Shown: one piece after another, positions 1 to 13,600 of the stretch | How the letters are laid out: each line of letters begins with the position of its first letter | How positions within the stretch are numbered: the first letter of the stretch is position 1 | DNA from: Craspedostauros australis | Lineage: Eukaryota > Bacillariophyta > Bacillariophyceae > Mastogloiales > Achnanthaceae | Assembly: GCA_026770025.1 (NCBI GenBank) | Contig: JAMXDE010000007.1 | Coordinates: 1,798,001 to 1,862,000 of the forward strand | Direction of reading: 5' to 3' | Length of the DNA: 64,000 bases | The notes under the pieces: generated by a model | Told to the model about the DNA's origin: nothing | Seen by the model: the letters and a program-made list of their open reading frames with translations, nothing else | Database searches by the model: none | Position numbers and translations under genes: made by a program

Positions 1-848
1 GCCATGTAGGTGGTGGAGAAGTCCTCGACCATGAAGTAGGCGCTGGCGTCCATGCGCAGGGGCTGGCTGAAGACGTGCATGCCCTCATCGTACTCCCGCC
101 TCTGGTGCTGCTGGTGGTGCTGCGGTTTGTTGGGCTCCGCCATCGACACATCCCTGTCATGATGGGCCGCCGCGTTGGCATCCGCGTTGCCTATTCTGTG
201 ACCGCCGTTGGTGTCGGCGGTGGCGCAATCAAGTGCAGAAGCGACTCCAGGTGGGGAGGTGCATGTGGACGTTAATGTCGATGTGGATGTCGATGTTGAT
301 GTGGATGCGCCCAAGACGTTTCCAAGCGAATCCAGAGACCGCGTGGAGCGACCGGAGGAGTCGGAAGACACCACGGAGCAGGCGGAAGACGTGCTGATGC
401 GGTAGCAGCTGGTGGCCGCCAAAGCGGCGCTGCTGATGGGAGAGTTCATGATGCTGATGCCGCTGCACTCCTCGAGATGTTCCAGGGCGCATCGGAACAC
501 ACCGAGCGCGGTGTCCATGTGAGATGCCTCCAGCTGCGTGACGCCCATGTTGTTGAGGTTGCAGACTGTGTGGTACAGCGACATCTTGTGGTTCTGGCAT
601 GATGGGGATCCGCTTGGTGATGGGCACACCATGGAAGGAGAAGACATGGGCGGCGGCGGTGGAGGAAGAGGCGTCAATTGCGACGCTGTGATCATGAATG
701 GCTGGTGCAAGCCGTTGTTGTTGAATGCGGAGCAGGAGAGAGGCGCGTTGGTGATGGAGCCGTCGGTGACAGTGGCGGCGCACAGGGTGGACATCGCCGA
801 GGCTGCTGCTGTTGTGGTTGCGCGTGTCATCAGTGTGTCTCTTGTCAT
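1..848 (-). CDS. TPR-like protein, 3' end beyond the left edge (partial)
   Basis: The minus-strand frame whose codons start at 846, 843 and so on down to 3 has no stop, so about 282 codons of the N-terminal part are present and the 3' end lies outside the window. Residues 1-85 are Thr/Ala/Ser/Pro rich with a run of prolines near 62-66. Residues about 91-126 contain NLNNMGVTQLE and DTALGVFRCALEHLE, which read like the start of a tetratricopeptide helix pair (asparagine-rich first helix, then an A-L-x-x-F-x-x-A-L-E second helix). A Ser/Thr-repeat linker follows. This layout is familiar from diatom TPR proteins, but only one repeat is visible. The start at 848 is a choice; an in-frame ATG at 971 would add a His/Gln-rich extension that looks like leader sequence. 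Function unknown. Confidence 0.65.
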   Translation of the reverse strand, partial: MTRDTLMTRATTTAAASAMSTLCAATVTDGSITNAPLSCSAFNNNGLHQPFMITASQLTPLPPPPPPMSSPSMVCPSPSGSPSCQNHKMSLYHTVCNLNNMGVTQLEASHMDTALGVFRCALEHLEECSGISIMNSPISSAALAATSCYRISTSSACSVVSSDSSGRSTRSLDSLGNVLGASTSTSTSTSTLTSTCTSPPGVASALDCATADTNGGHRIGNADANAAAHHDRDVSMAEPNKPQHHQQHQRREYDEGMHVFSQPLRMDASAYFMVEDFSTTYM

Positions 849-3800
849 GGTTGCAAGGTGCTGTCTGCGATGGAGGTTGTGGATGGCTGGGTGTGGATGT
901 TGATGTTGATGAGTATGATGAGATTGATGAGATTGTGGGCGCGAAACGGGAAGGAAGGTGTGCCTTTGCATTCTATGGGCAATGGATGTGGTTGGTTGTT
1001 GTGTTGTGTTGATTGTTGTGTTGTGGTTGTGGTGACGGATACAATGATGCTTTGATGGCAGCAGCAATGTGTATTAGTATGAGTCTGTTGCGTTTGCTTG
1101 TTGCAGCGTCAACGTATCTGTTTATGCACAAGCTGTGGTGCCACACGCTGATCGTTGATTGTTGCTGTTTGTTCTTTGTTGAGATTGGTTGTTGTGCATG
1201 TGCCTGTGTCTTTGCGTGTGCGTGTGAGTGCGAGTGTGAGTGTGAGCATTAGTTACGGTTATGGATGCGAGTATGAGCACATCAGTGCAGGGATGATAGT
1301 GCACATGTGCGGAAATGTGGTGGTTGGGTTTGTGGTCGTGATCGTGATTTCTTCACTTCTGGATGATGTGACAAAGGGTCGTCCCACACATTCCCGGAAC
1401 ACAACCTGGTGTGACCAGTACGGTTTGTTGGGAAGGAAGGGGAAAGTGGCTTCTGGTCTGGTGCCTGCGTGTGCGTCCGCGTACCAGTACCCCCGTTGTG
1501 TTCGTACTACTATGTTCTCGTTTCTTTCTGGGTTGGCTGTGGCGGCGGTAGGAGGTGGTGCCGAATGCTGCGAGTCCACGCAGCGCATTTCGTTTGGTTT
1601 TGATCGTCGTTTCATCCTCAACACGGCGCAACACGGTGCAACACAGTGCAACACGAGTAGAACGCTCGCGCTCGGTTTCCATTTCTCCGATCAACCGCGC
1701 GAAAACACGGCGTTACAGCGCGCCGCGTGCCTCGCACTCCCAGGGGCCGTGATTTGTGGACAACGAACAAGCAACAGCCTCTAATCGTAGAGTATCTGTC
1801 CGATTTCTTGGTTAACGACACACAGGACGCTCCCGGCAGGGAAGGGACGAGTACGACTATCAATGACTGCTTGTGGCAAAACGGACTCCATTTCGTTTAT
1901 TTCCTCACGTTGAAGACATCTGCGTGGACATTTCCACTGTTACAATTAGTAGGGGCACAACAACAACGTGTCACAATGAGGAACCCGCGGGTCATTTGTG
2001 AGTCATACTTCGTACTGCGACACCTCTGCGTTCTCCCTTCATTGAACAAGTGCGCTCCTCACGCAAACGCACTTTGCTCACCTTCTTCTGTTGACGCACA
2101 ATGGGCCTTTTGTCGCGTTCTTTTTGTGCGAGGACACGACCCCACGAACAGCGACATCGCGTCTCACATCACTTCGTTCCACATCATGTCACATCATGTC
2201 CACATGCATCACATCACATCTCGTCCACGTTCGTCATGGTGCCATCCGCACACAAAAACAGCTTCATCACGCAGCGCGATTGTACACACATGTGCACATA
2301 AAAACCATTGTCGACAACGACGCCGAAGTCCTTTTCGGCGGATTGGCAGGTCGTGGCGTTCGTCGCCTCCGCGTCTAACTCCTAACAACCTGCCGATAGA
2401 CCCAGGATATTTGTTGCCATTTTGAGCGGAGTGGACGTCACGGGCAATGGCGAAGGCAGTTGAATCTCTGTCTGGAGGAGCGGGTACGCCCAGATCGTGC
2501 GAAGAGAGTGACCTTGTGAAGTCCACCATACCTGCGCTGTGCTCGGCTCTTCGCATGTGACCTTTGCTTGTCGCTTCCGGCACCTCATTCCGCAACTGCA
2601 GCATGGACAGCGGCTGGAACAATGCCAGCAATGACGATGGTGGGCTTTGCATCAACAAACGCTGATGCTTCTTACGGAGGTCGTAGTCTTGTGTGTGCTC
2701 TACAATTACCCCCACGCCCTGTACTCGTACTCTGTTATGCTATGCTGTGTTATGCCAAGCAATACTCGCACTCCATCATGAGGCAGGCAAGAACACGACC
2801 ACAAGTAAGAGCAAGCAAAAGCAAGCACAAATCCAGACGCACATCCAGAGATGCGCAGGCAAACCACACACCGCCGATTGATTCGTAGGCAGTGAAGGGG
2901 AGCGAGCAGAGAAATCGCATGGCATGGGCTGTTGTTTACCATCGGCGCTATCGTCCCAAGGCCGTTATCGAGACCACCACCATGTCAACCAAGGCGCAAC
3001 CAAGAGAGGGGCCATGCTGCCAAGAGGGAGAGCTCGGACGAAAAGAAAGGAAACAATCTCTCCGCGATCCACACCACCACCGCCACGGCCAAACTTTGTT
3101 GGAGAAACAGGTTGATCTTGCGTGGTTTGCTTCTCGTTTCTGACATTGTCATCAACAGCGCTATCGTCAGCGCTACGACTGTTAAGCTTCTTCTCGGCCA
3201 GCGAATGAATCTCGGTCTTCCCTGTTGATGTCCTCCTTGCATTCGGCCGACACCAAGGATGTCTGCTGTTGTGGTCTCGGACATGCACATCTCCATGGAT
3301 CATTCATTCTGCGGCATCCTCGTAGCGCGGTGCACTCCAAGTGCGCACGATGTCCTCCACATCGTTCTCTGCCGTATTCCTGAGACACCTTGCGTCTCCG
3401 CACATCTTATCCGTGGCGGAGAGATCAACCGGCCTATCGCGCTCACTCATCTCGATCCGCCACAACAGCGCGAACACGAGAGTGAGCATCAGGCACCGGG
3501 GAGCAATGTGAAGCATTCTTTTGGCACAGTACTTGGCGACATTCGCTTCGTGACTTCGGATTCCAACAGCATTGCCATCACTATCGTTGTTGGAACTGAC
3601 GCGGGTCTCCACCGTTGTTCGTGACATCAGGTCACAACTGCAGAACTTCATTGCTGATGCGAAGCAACTCATCTGGCCACAGCGCAACCCAACCCAACCT
3701 AACCTCCACTGATCTTGTTTTAGATCGGGCGACTTGGGTCTGTGTCTTGGTTCGGCAGCATCAGGTCCGAGCATCTGGGAAGAAGAACCGCAGAGCTGAG

Positions 3801-4722
3801 TTGTAATCTGTCGAAGAATCTGCGGCAGTCGAAGCACGAGCTCTACTCCGGCGCTCCAGGTGCCATGTGATGGACGAAGTAAGACTCGTGGTCATCCGCG
3901 TGTGATCTTTTCCGCTTTGTTTTCCTTTTCGCATCCATGTAGCATCATGTTCCCTCGTGGTATGGAGTCTACGCTGCCCACCAACGTGGTTCGATGCCGC
4001 CGTCGGCGATGTGTGGTACCCTGGACGCGACAAACCAAGGGCTCACCAGTCTTGTCATGAGCGTCACGAAGATCCATGAGTCGCAAATACGGAAATTCTT
4101 GTGAAGTTCGTGGAAGTTTCGCGCCACATTTTTCGAGAACAAGATCGCGTGTGGGCCATTTGATGACGAAGGAGGAGCGCGATAGTGCCAGGGACACCAG
4201 AGCAATGGCGGTGACGTACAAGGGATGATGCGATCAGGTACGAGGACGATGACGCAAGGTATGGTAGGTGTGGTAGGACACGAGTGAAGCACTCCTTCCT
4301 GCGCCCATCTGCTGCTCCGCACACTCACACACTTTGTGGACGTCATCTTCGCCAAGGCGCACAAGACACGATGGCATGGAGGCAAACGACAGTAGCAGCA
4401 AAAAACGCAAAAGCAATGGGGGAAAAGACATCACAGGAAAACCTGATGGGATGATGGAAGTGGGCGCGCCAGAGCGTGTAGCAGCGTTGTCGAAGAGTAT
4501 GACATCATCGAAGAGTACAACATGGTACCATGCAGATGTCTGTTCGTCCAAGATACCAGGCAAGACCCATCAATGCCACATGTGCACGCGTGTGTCTCCG
4601 TACTCGTGCGAGTTACTCATACTGTGGAGCGAAGGTGACTCCAGGCCACAGACATCCGACTGCTCCATCCCGGAGCACGTCACGACAATAACAGCAACAA
4701 GCGATACCCCGGATATTGTTCC

Positions 4723-4760
<38 letters not shown>

Positions 4761-6585
4761 GATGGTATGAAAAGTATCTTGTCCTGGAGCGCTCATTCGG
4801 AATGCCCATCACAACAGCTCGGATCCAAAGACTCGGGAGTGTGCTATCAAATCTTGTGAGGGATGCAATCTCATCCCATTTCGGAACCGCCCAGGAAGAC
4901 TGTCCGTTGTGGACTGACGATGTTCGGTTCAGTGTCGGTTGTATTGTTGCTTCCAACCCTTTTTGGTGATTTGGCGCTCTTGTTGGAAGTATTGATATCT
5001 TGTGCCATCTTGCTCAAGATATCCAAGCTTCTTTCCGCTCGCGCAGGGGCTTGTCTGCAACACCGGCGCATTCCGAAAGGCCATTGCTGAATGTTGAGCT
5101 TTGGTCGTGATGATGTTGGCGATGTCATCGTTTGCGCTGTTGGGGTGTTGTTGCTGTTGACGTCAACGTTGATTCCACCTCGTTGTTTCCATCGCTTCAA
5201 CCAGAGCGCGGCATTTCAAGCAAGCATGAGGTTACCAACACTCGACCATACCCTAGTACGTACTCAACTCTGTCACTGTATTGCTACCGCGTTGGGAAAG
5301 CGCGAGGGTGCGTGATGCCGCAGCGCCATGCTCTGCATGCGACCCTCTTGTTCTCTCGTCCTCATCAACCAGTTCCCCTCTGTGGAGAAAGATTGGGACA
5401 AATGGTGGCCAAGGTTGAAAAAAGATCGTTTCTCCTGGAGGAGAACGGGCGCTGTGTCGTTTGATGGTTCGCATTTGGATCATTGTCGGTCGTGATACGA
5501 CATTCTATGCACAAAGGCGAACACCAAACCACGACACAATGTGTCACCTGTCGACCACAATTAATGCAATTGACAATATCCCAGCTTCAACTGCAATATT
5601 TGTTGCGAACACTGACCATCTTGCGACTACAACAACACAGGTGAGCACTATTCGCCACTCCTATTCGCAACGTATCGTGGTCAAGATCCGCAATCATCGT
5701 CACCTCAAATGGCGGTAAGTCTTGCACGAGAGCACCTGCAGTTTCTGTTTCCAGACGAGCAGAGAAGCGACTTGATCTCCCACATCAGCGGAGGTCCTGC
5801 TTCCACCCACCGAACAGGGAGAAGTCGCCAATTCCAAGAGCGACGAGCGAGCAGACACGCAAACATCTGCCGGCAAAGTCTGCACCATACCTCAGTCTCC
5901 GCTGATTAGACAAGAGACTTGGGCTCCAGATAGCCACTGCATAATCGTATGTGCATGACGAGCCACGCTGGTGGATGCATCATTATCTGAGTTGCCATTA
6001 TCGAGCCATGCATAGGATAACGGGCACTGAACACATTGGTTGGAGCCATCACAGCAGATCAGCTTTCCCGTCAGTTTCCTTTCAATCCCAGCATCCAGGA
6101 ACGCTTCTTCGAACGTGATACGACTTCAACATATGCCTCTCCGGTATGCCTCCCTCTTTGCATCCATGTTCAGTGGACAGGCTTGCTCTTTCGTGCGCAT
6201 CTCCGTGACTTCGATTATTGTGTCACATTATCTAGTTTTGAACCCATAGACTTCTTTGTTGTATTCGGATCGCTCCATTTGATCAGTGCGATCGAATCCA
6301 CAAGAAGCGAAAAGAAGGAAAGATCTCGCAAAGGAAGAAGAGAAAGAAAGATACGATCTGACGACACACAACTCCAGAAGGGAGATCTTTGGGAAGGCGC
6401 CTCGTGTTGCAATCTCCCACGAACACACCACTTCCAGCCACCTTCGACACTGCGCCTCCAGCATATAGTACTATAACCTGAACATCATTGCACTTCGTTC
6501 ATCACGAGGACCGTGACGATACCAACAGCTGACGATACCAGCAACCAATATCACCAACGAAGGCATTGTATTGAACATCGCCGCC
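849..6585. other. Gene-poor stretch upstream of the AKR gene
   Basis: No frame here has domain-like protein composition. Open frames of 60-230 codons exist on both strands, but they are rich in His, Arg, Cys and Ser and overlap one another. The stretch holds a G/T-rich strand near 900-1260 (TTG, TGT and GTG words), which is the leader side of the left-edge gene, and a (GA)n microsatellite at 4728-4757. Just before the next gene, about 6510-6547, there is a short tandem duplication of TGACGATACCA. Decayed genes may be hidden here but I could not identify any. Confidence 0.6.
4728..4757. repeat. (GA)n microsatellite
   Basis: A run of about 15 GA dinucleotides, seen directly. It falls inside a spurious open frame, where it would encode Arg-Glu repeats. 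Confidence 0.95.
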
Positions 6586-7662
6586 ATGATGAGACGTGTC
6601 GCCTTGTTGTTGCAGACGCCAGTGACATTGGCCATCCTGTTGGCCGCCGCAAGCTCCGCAGAAGACCGTGTGTCAAGAGTTGCGGACAACAACAGCATTC
6701 ACCATGACAAGCCCCGACCCAAGGACTTCGACATCGTCGTGCCCTCTGCGTTGCGCGGCGTCGTGCATGCTGAAAGCAGCGCAGCATCGTCCATCCCATC
6801 GAAGCAGATCGGACGTGACGTGCACGGTGAACCAGTCATCCTCCCCATGATCGGTGCAGGAACATGGCAGTTCAACGACACCGTCGCGTACCAGTCCGTT
6901 TGCAAGGCATTCGAGGCTGGATACACCTTCGTGGACACCGCATTCATCTACGGCAACCAGAAGGGCGTGGGTTGGGCCATTCGCGATTGCTGGGAGGGCA
7001 CCCGAGAAGATCTATTCGTCATGACGAAGGTGCCTGGTGGACTCTCGAAGGAGGAGACGCACGCAGCGCACGTTCAGAACCTGCAGGAGCTGGGTTTGGA
7101 TTACGTCGACCATCTGATGACCCACTATCCATCGGATTGGGATCAAATCGAAGCATCGCCACAGGTGAGACAGGAGGAATGGTTGGCGCTGGAGGACATC
7201 TACTTCTCCGGCGAGGCGCGATCCATCGGTGTCAGTCACTACTGCCCCCGACACATCATGGACATCCTGCAGGTTGCCACGATCACGCCGTCGATCAACC
7301 AGGTGGAGTACCACGTGGGTTCGCAAGACGTCGATGATGTGATCGAGACCTGCAAGACCTACGGCATCACCTTCATGAGCTTCTCCCCACTGTGCGGCCC
7401 GTGCGAGTACCAGCCACAGGACTCTCTCATCAACGGGGAACTCGTGTCAGACGTCGCCGAAAAGCACGGCGTGCAAGGCAACCAGGTGTCGTTGCGATAC
7501 ATCGTCCAAAAGGGCATCCCCGTCATCCCCAAGAGCAACACGATGAAGCACATCGAATCCAACTTGGATATCTTTGGGTTCGAACTGAGCGACGATGAGA
7601 TGGATCGTCTCTCCGGTGCAACCAAGCCGCCTGCGGAAGGCGGCGATTGCGATGTCCCCTAA
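6586..7662 (+). CDS. Aldo/keto reductase with signal peptide
   Basis: A single-exon gene of 358 residues. Start at 6586 because ATGATGAGACG sits in a strong context (GCCGCC before it); the open frame extends 5 codons further only to a TTG. Residues 1-26 form an N-terminal hydrophobic signal (LLLQTPVTLAILLAAASSA) followed by a polar linker, then the (beta/alpha)8 aldo/keto reductase domain from about residue 75. The catalytic tetrad is visible: D117 and Y122 in VDTAFIYGN, K148 in MTKVPG and H180 in LMTHYP. The cofactor-binding stretch IPKSNTMKHIESN near the C-terminus is typical for NADPH binding. The family reduces carbonyls to alcohols; the substrate cannot be read from sequence. The signal implies the secretory route or ER rather than cytosol, which is less usual for the family. 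No Phe follows the predicted cleavage site, so plastid targeting is less likely. Confidence 0.92.
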   Translation: MMRRVALLLQTPVTLAILLAAASSAEDRVSRVADNNSIHHDKPRPKDFDIVVPSALRGVVHAESSAASSIPSKQIGRDVHGEPVILPMIGAGTWQFNDTVAYQSVCKAFEAGYTFVDTAFIYGNQKGVGWAIRDCWEGTREDLFVMTKVPGGLSKEETHAAHVQNLQELGLDYVDHLMTHYPSDWDQIEASPQVRQEEWLALEDIYFSGEARSIGVSHYCPRHIMDILQVATITPSINQVEYHVGSQDVDDVIETCKTYGITFMSFSPLCGPCEYQPQDSLINGELVSDVAEKHGVQGNQVSLRYIVQKGIPVIPKSNTMKHIESNLDIFGFELSDDEMDRLSGATKPPAEGGDCDVP

Positions 7663-10600
7663 TACTCGTACGAGTAGCGCGGTACGGTCCTATTCTACGA
7701 TGCAAGTACGAGTTGAGTAAGGTGTTCCATACTGTTACTTGCATCCCGCGTCGCATCTATCATTGATACGGATTAACGCAATAGCAGAGCACTGTGTTAC
7801 GACACTGGTGTTTATCCTTTAAAGGTGCACTCGAATTGTCGCAATGAATAGAGAAGGCAGACCAACTGGATGGCTCAGGATGTGCAGCATCTCATGCGTT
7901 GTTGCTGTCCCGCCAGCAACATGAACACTCACTGCACCTCAGTTCCAGCGCCAACTCCAGGTTCTCCGAAATGAGGGAGCAGAACCATCACAGTCTACGA
8001 TTGCTGGCGACTCATCACAGGAGAATCGCTTCCTGAATCATTCACGAGTTATGAACTTGCACAAAACGGGATCAACGTCCATCACGAACAACCTCTGGCA
8101 ACCAGAACGCTGAATGTCAAAGCTTGATCAACGATTCTCCTCTTCTCAGGTCAGGTCAGCACCAGCCACCACGTTGCTGCTTTGACAATCCAGGCATCAA
8201 GCAAGAAATCTGAAGTCCCAGTCACGATGTTCCAGAAGCGTGTTGTTCAATGATACTCTCTGTTCTGTGTCGGTTGCGTCCGCTCACGAGGTGCTCACTC
8301 TCTGCTTGATACGGTTACACGCACCCTTTCTGTGGGCACACACACGCACCCTCGCGTGCAGGAAAGTTCCACTCTGGGATCGGTCCAAGATTGCATGAAG
8401 CAAATCGACCTTCCCTTCTCTGGTGTTTTTATCGTCGCCACTTCTGTTCGCTTCGATGCTTCATCTCGCTTGGAACTGTGATATCACGGTTGCAATAATA
8501 ACGCAATGTTCGACCATGCTGCTCGTCCTTGAAGTTTCCAGGGGGGTTGTACCCTTGCGAGCAGCTTCCTTCGATGATCCATCTCACCAGTCGAGGTAAC
8601 AATTGAAGTGAACCCAGGATGACACATGTCGCCGCTCAGTCTCACGGAACAGAGTTGCCACCTCCCCTGTTTCCGAACTGATGGGTGTGGCACACCATTG
8701 GAAGTTGTGCGAGGGGGCTTCTTTACTACCGATCCATCTTCGGTAACATTCCGCACTCGGTGACCATCAACCGTGAATGCATACTTTCGCTTCGATTAGA
8801 GGGGTTCGAGTGGCCCCAGAACTTGGGTACTGGGACACGCCAGGCAGTCCGAATTCCAGGGGGAGCCCCGCTATTGAAACTTGTCTGGACGCAATGGAGA
8901 CAGCCACTTTCGTGGGGATTTAGGTCTTTGCAATGCCCATGTGACGTCACGATTCGCTTTCTTCCTTCCCTTTTTCCCACGCTGTTTCGTCAAACTGTTT
9001 GTTTCCTCATGGTACCAACATGGTTTTTCGCGCTTTTTTCCAATCTGAACCAAAATGATTGATTCGATTGTCCAAATCTCTCTCTTTTTGCATCTCCTGT
9101 ACGCGAATCATCGCATGATTCTTGTCTTTTCTTGTTTATTTCTGTCAAAACAATGCACACTGTTAAAAATAAGGACGATAATGCCAAAACTTGAGTACTT
9201 TGATCTGTGGTCTATTCGCGTTGTTGGCAACGAGGAGGAGCGTTGGTTTCTTGTGTGGCAATCCATGCTCGACTCTCAACACAACTCATTCAGAAACTTG
9301 TTGACAACACTGCCAATTGAAACTACCTCCTCCCTTCCTTCCTTCCAAGTCAACTTCATCCGCAGAGCAAGTATGTAGCTCATGTGGAAGTGGGATCGAG
9401 AGTGGAAGAAGAAGCATGTCACACCAAGAACCCAAGCCATGCCAACAAACAATCCCCAACAACAAATAGACTCCAACACAACAGTCTCCCACCCTCTCAT
9501 ACTCAGCCGTGCCAGACTTGGCATTCAACAAACACCCATCCATCTATCCATCCCTGCCACGCCATGCCATGCCAATGCGCCTCTAGAGATAGATAGTATC
9601 AACACCTGGGGGATGCTCCATCCTGTCTCATATCACACCAAACAAAGACTGTCCCAGCTGTATGGACAACCTGATGGGATCCGTCACACATTTCCTCACT
9701 GTAGCAAAGCAACAGAGTTGTCATTCATTGCAGAACCTCCTGTCTGTCACAGATGTGCAGTGCACCAAGTCATGGGCTTGGCATGCTATGCTTACGTCAC
9801 AGATCATTTCAGCAATGACACCATCATCCTTTGCAACAATTGAAGTGGGCATGCATGGTGTATACATTGTTCCTTTGCTCTGTCTTCACCATCTCATCAG
9901 ACCACACATTGCCAATGCAAAAACAGCAGGCAAAGCATCCAGCGAAGCATCTGCCAGACACCAATGTACAATGAATTTGTCAGCACTATTCAACATGCAG
10001 ACTGCATTCTGTATTTTGAAACAACTCGCCAATCAGAACACAGCATGCGGCAGGAGCTGAAACATCTGCCAACGATCAACAATGAGTGGGCGGCTCCAGA
10101 CAGCAGCTGGAGAGCTTCTGATCACACCCAACAACTTCACACACGGCTGAGCATTGATCAGAGTATTCTGCCACCTCCAGCTATCAATGTATCAGCAGTG
10201 ATCCTTGCCAGATGTCATTTGGCAAGCAGTAGTGAATTGGCAGTGATGATTTACAAGAGAGAGAGAGGGAGGAGCATCCAGCACACCACTTGACCCAACC
10301 AGAGAATCCACAGTTTACCCAACCAAGAGATTCCAGAAAAGCATATCCAGAAGAGAGCTGAGCATGCATGTTGGCAAGTTCCGCTCACGGAAGCCTACGA
10401 TCATGGAAGATGGTATTGGTTGATAGTTGTTCGTTTGCTATTTCATTACGTTGGCACTCCAATGCTCTTGATGTCCGTTCGTTCTCTTGCCTGATGCTCT
10501 CGGCGCTTCAATCTGTTTTGTAGATTCGGTCTCCAACTATGAGTCGGTGTGCAAGATGCTCTCTTGCTGCTATTCGTTCTCTCTCTTTCTGTCTCAGCAT

Positions 10601-13600
10601 TATGTGCTTCGTGCTACACCATGCTCCGTGTTCGATGCGTACTCCGCATTCGACACTTTGTTCATTCAGTACTGGTTCCTACTCCATGAGTACTTACCAT
10701 TTGAAGTTCATCTCCCATATCCATGATCTTGATGCCCTTCGGTCATCGGATCTTTGCCTCCTGCTCTGACTTGGAGACAGATGTCGATGTGGTGACACGA
10801 TGACATCCTGTCAACGTCAGTAGGCGTCCTTCTGCTCTCCAGATGTCACGTTCCATTGGTGATGCAGTAGTCTGTCAGATGATATCGTCATCTGAGGTTA
10901 AGTTGGGAAGTACCTCAAGATTCTCTTGGTACCATACATCTCCATTGATGGATGGACGGACGATATTTCCAATTCTCTCAGAAATCGTCGATTGCAAATT
11001 TCCTCCAGACATTCTGCTCATTTTCGTGTGTTCCATTTCCACTGTAATTCTGACAAATCACAGCATACTATTGACACGAATGTAGTTTTACCGTTCGTAC
11101 ATGAATAAGAGATTAACAGGTGAACGATGCACATACACACGTACATCTTGACATGTACACGCATGTACATCTCGACACAGCTGGATGCTTGAGGTTGAAT
11201 GGAGTCCAATGGCGTCAAAGCTTCCTGTTGCTTGCGCAAGGCCACCACAACATTGCTCCAACACTCTTTCCAACACCAACAATCATACACTTTTCAAAGG
11301 ATCTCTGCCCATTGAATGTAGAGGAAAGATCCCAACCTGGATGCCAATGCCAGAACTTGTACAAGGATGGATGATCTTCATGGATGAATAGATGGGTGGG
11401 TGGGTCCTGTGCTGCGGCCAATATGGCATGCTCACCACCAAAGCAGATGCCCCATGAGTGAAGTTGCCAAAGCTGCAATCTTGAATTCAACCCATATTGC
11501 AGGCCACAGTGGTGACTGTGACCGACAGCAGCATGTTTACGCCATTGTAATCAGCATTGTCATTTTTGTTATTGGTTTGCTGTGATGTGCGCATGTGTTG
11601 CATATGGCCGGTGTGCCAAGTATTGTGTACATTTGTAGCGTGAGCTCATCTTGCTAGCGAGCACAGACCTGTGGGTACTTGTACTCGACGACAGCACCGA
11701 TGCCATTGTCGATCTTGATGCCGATGTTGGTGTTGTTGTTTTCTGGTGTCACACAAAGACCCAGAATCTCACTCACAACTGTGTTCACAAAGCCACAGCT
11801 GACGACATGATACCAAAACGGATACTACCGACAGAAGTATCTCAACAGCCAACTGCTGTGTCGCCGTTCACATCAAAGGAACACTTCTGTCCTTGTTTTG
11901 TTGGGATTTTGTAGAAAACAATTTTGTCAATTTTGTGTATGTCTTGGTACTATTTGGGTAGTACTAGAATTAAGCGGCAACAATACTGAGCATACGATAG
12001 TACCATCGCAACGATATCATGAACGTGTCGGTCGGAATCGTCGTTCAGTTACGACAATGAAGTTTGTCACCTCGAGATACTCAAACGGAGATACTGCACG
12101 TAAATAATTACAGTTTATTTGCTCAATACGTGATTTCTGAGAAAGTGTCAAAGTTCCACAATCCCTCGTGCGAAACCAACCACGCAATCCCACCGCCTCT
12201 GTCAGCGTTCACAACGAGAATCGATCCGACACGGAACAGATCGTCTGCGTCACATGGTTCCAAATGAGAACCCCAAGCGCAACAAAGCTGGGGAAAATTG
12301 ACCCAAACTCCCCTCAATTCACCCTTCAATGGGATGGCTTGCTCGTAGCAGTGATAAAGTCTAAGCCATTTGATTGGCTGGGGTCGCCGGCCACGCCAAA
12401 AAATAGCCACTCGAACCCCTCTATTGTGCGTTTCATTTGCTGTGCAACCCTCGTACAATTGCGATACGTGAAACCTGCTTTCCCTGAATTCTCACTTTCG
12501 CCACTCAAGAGAGGGTCGATGTGTGTTTGCGCAGCTCACACTTGAGGATTCCAAAATTGCGCAGTGCATTATCATCAACATGGATACTCTGCTCTCCTCT
12601 AGCTCGTACTCTGTCCCAGAATGCTGCTCAATACGAATAAGTCCCAGCCAACGAACCAACCAACGAACCAACCATTCCCTGCATCTGTGGACCGTTTGTG
12701 CTTCTTCATCAACGTGGATGGCCTCGTCCCACAAGCCAACAGAAGAGACAGAAGGGGGAGAGAGAAGAGCAAACCCGCAGTTGCGAGAAATGCACAGGAG
12801 CTAAGGTAGAAAACACAGTGAGAAAGAGACTTGTGGGAACACACTGATTTCGCATCCGTGAACGGGTTGGGAACTGCGAAACACAAGTGCACGGTGGCTG
12901 GGACCGTGAGAAGAGTTACCTCTTCAGAGAAGTGCGCGACAGATTGTAGCAGAAACGCCATGTGAGGAGTGACACATGCTGATGCTGTGGAATGACTTGG
13001 CGGTGGAATTCATCTGTGTCATGATGATCCATCAATCTGAAGAATTATGGAGGTACAGGAAACGATGTTGGGCTTCTTTGTTGACTTTCAATGTTGATGT
13101 TGTGGCTGATGCCTTCTTGATTGCGTGTCATCGCTACCCTCTGTCGGCACTCTGGGCACGAGTGAAACAACGGAGTGTGGCAGCACAGCAGTGTTGTTGT
13201 TGGTTGATTTGGTTGGAGTCGTCGCAACAAATACAATGGCCGGTCGTGCCTCTCCACACCACGCAAGGGATTAGTCTGCTGAGGCTGTTATCTTGGTTGG
13301 GTTGTGACTCCCACAGCGTCTTGTATAGTAGGTCGTACGAATGACGATGGTGAGGTCGATGTGAATCTCGTTGGCCTTGGCCACGATCGGAGCTCTTGTT
13401 GAGTGGGTCGTACGCGTATCCTGAGTGACCGTCGAGACTGATGCAAGATGACCTCTTTCATGCTGCTTGAGCTTGCGCCAGAGTTCAGATACGGACACTG
13501 CAATGCCAATAGGATGGAGCAATGCTGGCATCCGAGTAGAGCACGATATATTATATTCTCCATCCCAAGTGTTCCATTCACCGGTAAACATGAACTGCGG

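Noticed and set aside
1155-1784. 209-codon plus-strand frame
   Set aside because: Val/Cys/Arg-rich composition, overlaps opposing frames of similar quality and shows no domain.
1727-2425. 232-codon plus-strand frame
   Set aside because: Opens in the middle of unremarkable sequence; His/Ser/Arg bias and no recognisable motif.
2209-2715. 168-codon minus-strand frame
   Set aside because: No domain, Arg-rich second half and no good start context.
4376-4969. 197-codon plus-strand frame from an ATG with a plausible first 50 residues
   Set aside because: It runs through the (GA)n microsatellite as an Arg-Glu repeat and the rest has no domain character. It could be a decayed gene but there is no support.
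8797-8814. Possible tRNA T-arm (GGGGTTCGAGT)
   Set aside because: The stem bases on either side do not pair and no acceptor or anticodon stem is found nearby.
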